This document shows positions 6,383-7,393 of a stretch of DNA of 7,393 nucleotides, piece after piece (positions within the stretch are counted from its first letter, which is position 1; every line of letters starts with the position of its first letter). Location: NCBI GenBank assembly GCA_036005525.1, contig DASYQM010000415.1, positions 1 to 7,393 on the forward strand. The letters are read 5' to 3'. The notes under the pieces were generated by a model. It did not search any database. It worked only from the letters and a program-made list of their open reading frames with translations, and was not told where the DNA came from. Position numbers and translations under genes: made by a program. The DNA comes from UBA9676 sp036005525 (lineage in GTDB: Bacteria > Actinomycetota > Actinomycetes > Streptosporangiales > Streptosporangiaceae).

Positions 6383-7393
6383 TTAGGCTGCTCTCCGGTA
6401 CTCGCTGATCAGGCCCCCGATTGCCTGTCTGCCCTCGATCGGCACGGTGATATCGATGGCCGGTCCGGGCTGGTGCAAGGGAGGTCTTTGCTGCCGCGCC
6501 TGGTGGGCCCGTGGCCGTTGTAGTGCCGCGCGTACTCGCCCAGGACCTTCCGCAGGTGCCGCTCGCCGAAGCCCAGCAGATGATCCAGGCACTCGCGGCG
6601 CAGCGTGCCCACGAAACGTTCCGCGAAAGCGTTCGCCCGCGGCGCCCGGACCGGGGCCTTGATGACCCATGTGCCGTTCCCGGCAAAGACCTGATCAAAT
6701 GCTGCCGTGAACTTGCTGTCGCGGTCGCGGATCAGGAACCTGAAGGTGCTGGCGCGATCACCGAGGTCTATGAGCAAGTTGCGGGCCTGCTGGGCGGTCC
6801 AGGCCCCAGTTCGGGTGCGCGGTGACGCCCAGGATGTGGACGGTCCGGGTCTCGATTTCCATCACGAACAGGACGTAAAGGCGCCGGAGGAGGACGGTAT
6901 CGACGTGCAGGAAGTCGGTCGCCAGGATCCGGGAAGTCGGTCGCCAGAATCCCGGCGGCCTGGGCAGCCAGGAACTGCCGCCAGGTCAGTGACGCCCTGC
7001 GTGGTGCGGGCTTCAGGCCTGCGGCGGCCAGGATCTGGCGGATCGTGCCCGCGCCGATGCGGTGGCCGAGGCCGATGAGCTCGCCCTGGACGCGCCGGTG
7101 GCCCCAGCGCGGATTCTGCCGGGCCAGCTGCCCGACGAGCGTGCGGACTTCATCTGGGATAGCCGGGCGTCCCGCGGTGTTCGGGTAGGCCCATCTCCTC
7201 GTGACCAGGCGCCGGTGCCAGGCGAGCAAAGTGCCCGGGGTCACGACCCGGTGGAGCCGCGGGCGCGGGGGCAGCAGCCGGGCCAAGGCGGCGATCACGG
7301 CGCGGTCGCCCCAGTCCGGCCTGGGGCGGGCAATCTGGCGGCGCAAGACGGCGACCGCATGCCGGAGCACCAGGATCTCGGTGTCCTTGGCGG
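6383..7393 (-). pseudogene. Integrase-core (rve, DDE) transposase, multiply frameshifted and cut at the window edge
   Basis: A common actinobacterial DDE transposase of the IS3/IS481-like integrase-core type. From the right edge it reads AKDTEILVLRHAVAVLRRQI, then TPGTLLAWHRRLV, NPRWGHRRVQGELIGLGHRI and TIRQILAAAGLKPAPRRAS. This is the helix-turn-helix DNA-binding part, followed by ILATDF with the first catalytic Asp. A 22-bp tandem duplication (6910-6953) breaks the frame. The sense resumes as FLHVDTVLLRRLYVLFVMEI and TRTVHILGVTAHPNW. An extra G (plus CCCC, 6804-6807) then shifts it again to AWTAQQARNLLIDLGDRAS, FLIRDRDSKFTAAFD (second Asp) and NAFAERFVGTLRRECLDHLL (catalytic Glu). A lost base near 6505-6510 moves it to HQARQQRPPLHQPGPAID and GGLISEYRRAA, with stop TAA at 6383-6385. 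All three acidic residues can be found, but in different frames. The start lies beyond 7393. About 335 residues are visible. Confidence 0.9.
6910..6953. repeat. 22-bp tandem duplication inside the transposase gene
   Basis: Copies at 6910-6931 and 6932-6953 begin GGAAGTCGGTCGCCAG and match at 20 of 22 positions, differing at positions 17 and 22. Both encode the ILATDF segment. Since 22 is not a multiple of three, the duplication alone destroys the reading frame. Confidence 0.9.

Larger units (their letters stand above)
6340..7393 (-). mobile_element. Partial, inactive insertion sequence with DDE transposase
   Basis: The transposase gene reaches from 6383 past the right edge, so the element is cut by the window. 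The inner end is placed near 6340 only because sequence after the stop looks like untranslated insertion-sequence tail. No terminal inverted repeat or target duplication can be confirmed. The transposase has several frame-breaking changes, so the element cannot move by itself. Confidence 0.55.

Noticed and set aside
1..7393. CRISPR array, tRNA or rRNA genes
   Set aside because: No regularly spaced repeats and no RNA gene signatures were seen on either strand.

Overview
The window is high-GC DNA from an actinomycete. Codon third positions in the real genes are almost all G or C, GTG starts are used, and the gene content fits: an XRE-type STAND/TPR regulator, a SnoaL-like cyclase with an NmrA-like oxidoreductase, and a typical actinobacterial DDE transposase. 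Genus cannot be fixed from the sequence alone.

Layout. Positions 1-702 hold no gene I can support. A large STAND (NB-ARC/TPR) regulatory ATPase lies on the minus strand from 2953 to 703. One extra base at 2822-2824 splits it into a short N-terminal XRE helix-turn-helix piece (2753-2953) and a long ATPase/TPR piece (703-2826). Divergent from it, on the plus strand, is a two-gene unit: a SnoaL-like cyclase (3085-3531, strong ribosome binding site) overlapping by ATGA an NmrA-like NAD(P)-binding protein (3528-4395). The second gene also carries a frameshift, near 3651. A GC-rich hairpin at 4410-4435 probably ends this unit. The 131-base divergent region and the regulator's start codon contain repeated GTGAC half-sites that could be an operator.

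From about 4436 to 6382 the DNA is mostly relic-like. It holds a decayed lipoprotein gene on the minus strand (about 5184-5498) with a clear lipobox and a frameshift in a C run. It also has two strong hairpins (5521-5555 and 5653-5671), a doubtful small ORF with a one-residue membrane-like start (5698-6009), a 39-residue ORF overlapping its stop, and a short repeat. From 6383 to the right edge is a DDE transposase on the minus strand, running off the window. It is inactivated by a 22-bp tandem duplication and two single-base indels.

How the genes may work together: the intact logic would be a ligand- or ATP-sensing XRE-STAND regulator controlling a divergent cyclase/oxidoreductase pair acting on a small molecule. 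In this copy both the regulator and the oxidoreductase are interrupted. I see no clearly new defence or mobile system. The most striking feature is repeated indel damage at G/C runs in four separate loci. That is either genuine pseudogenisation next to a dead insertion sequence or systematic homopolymer error in the assembly.
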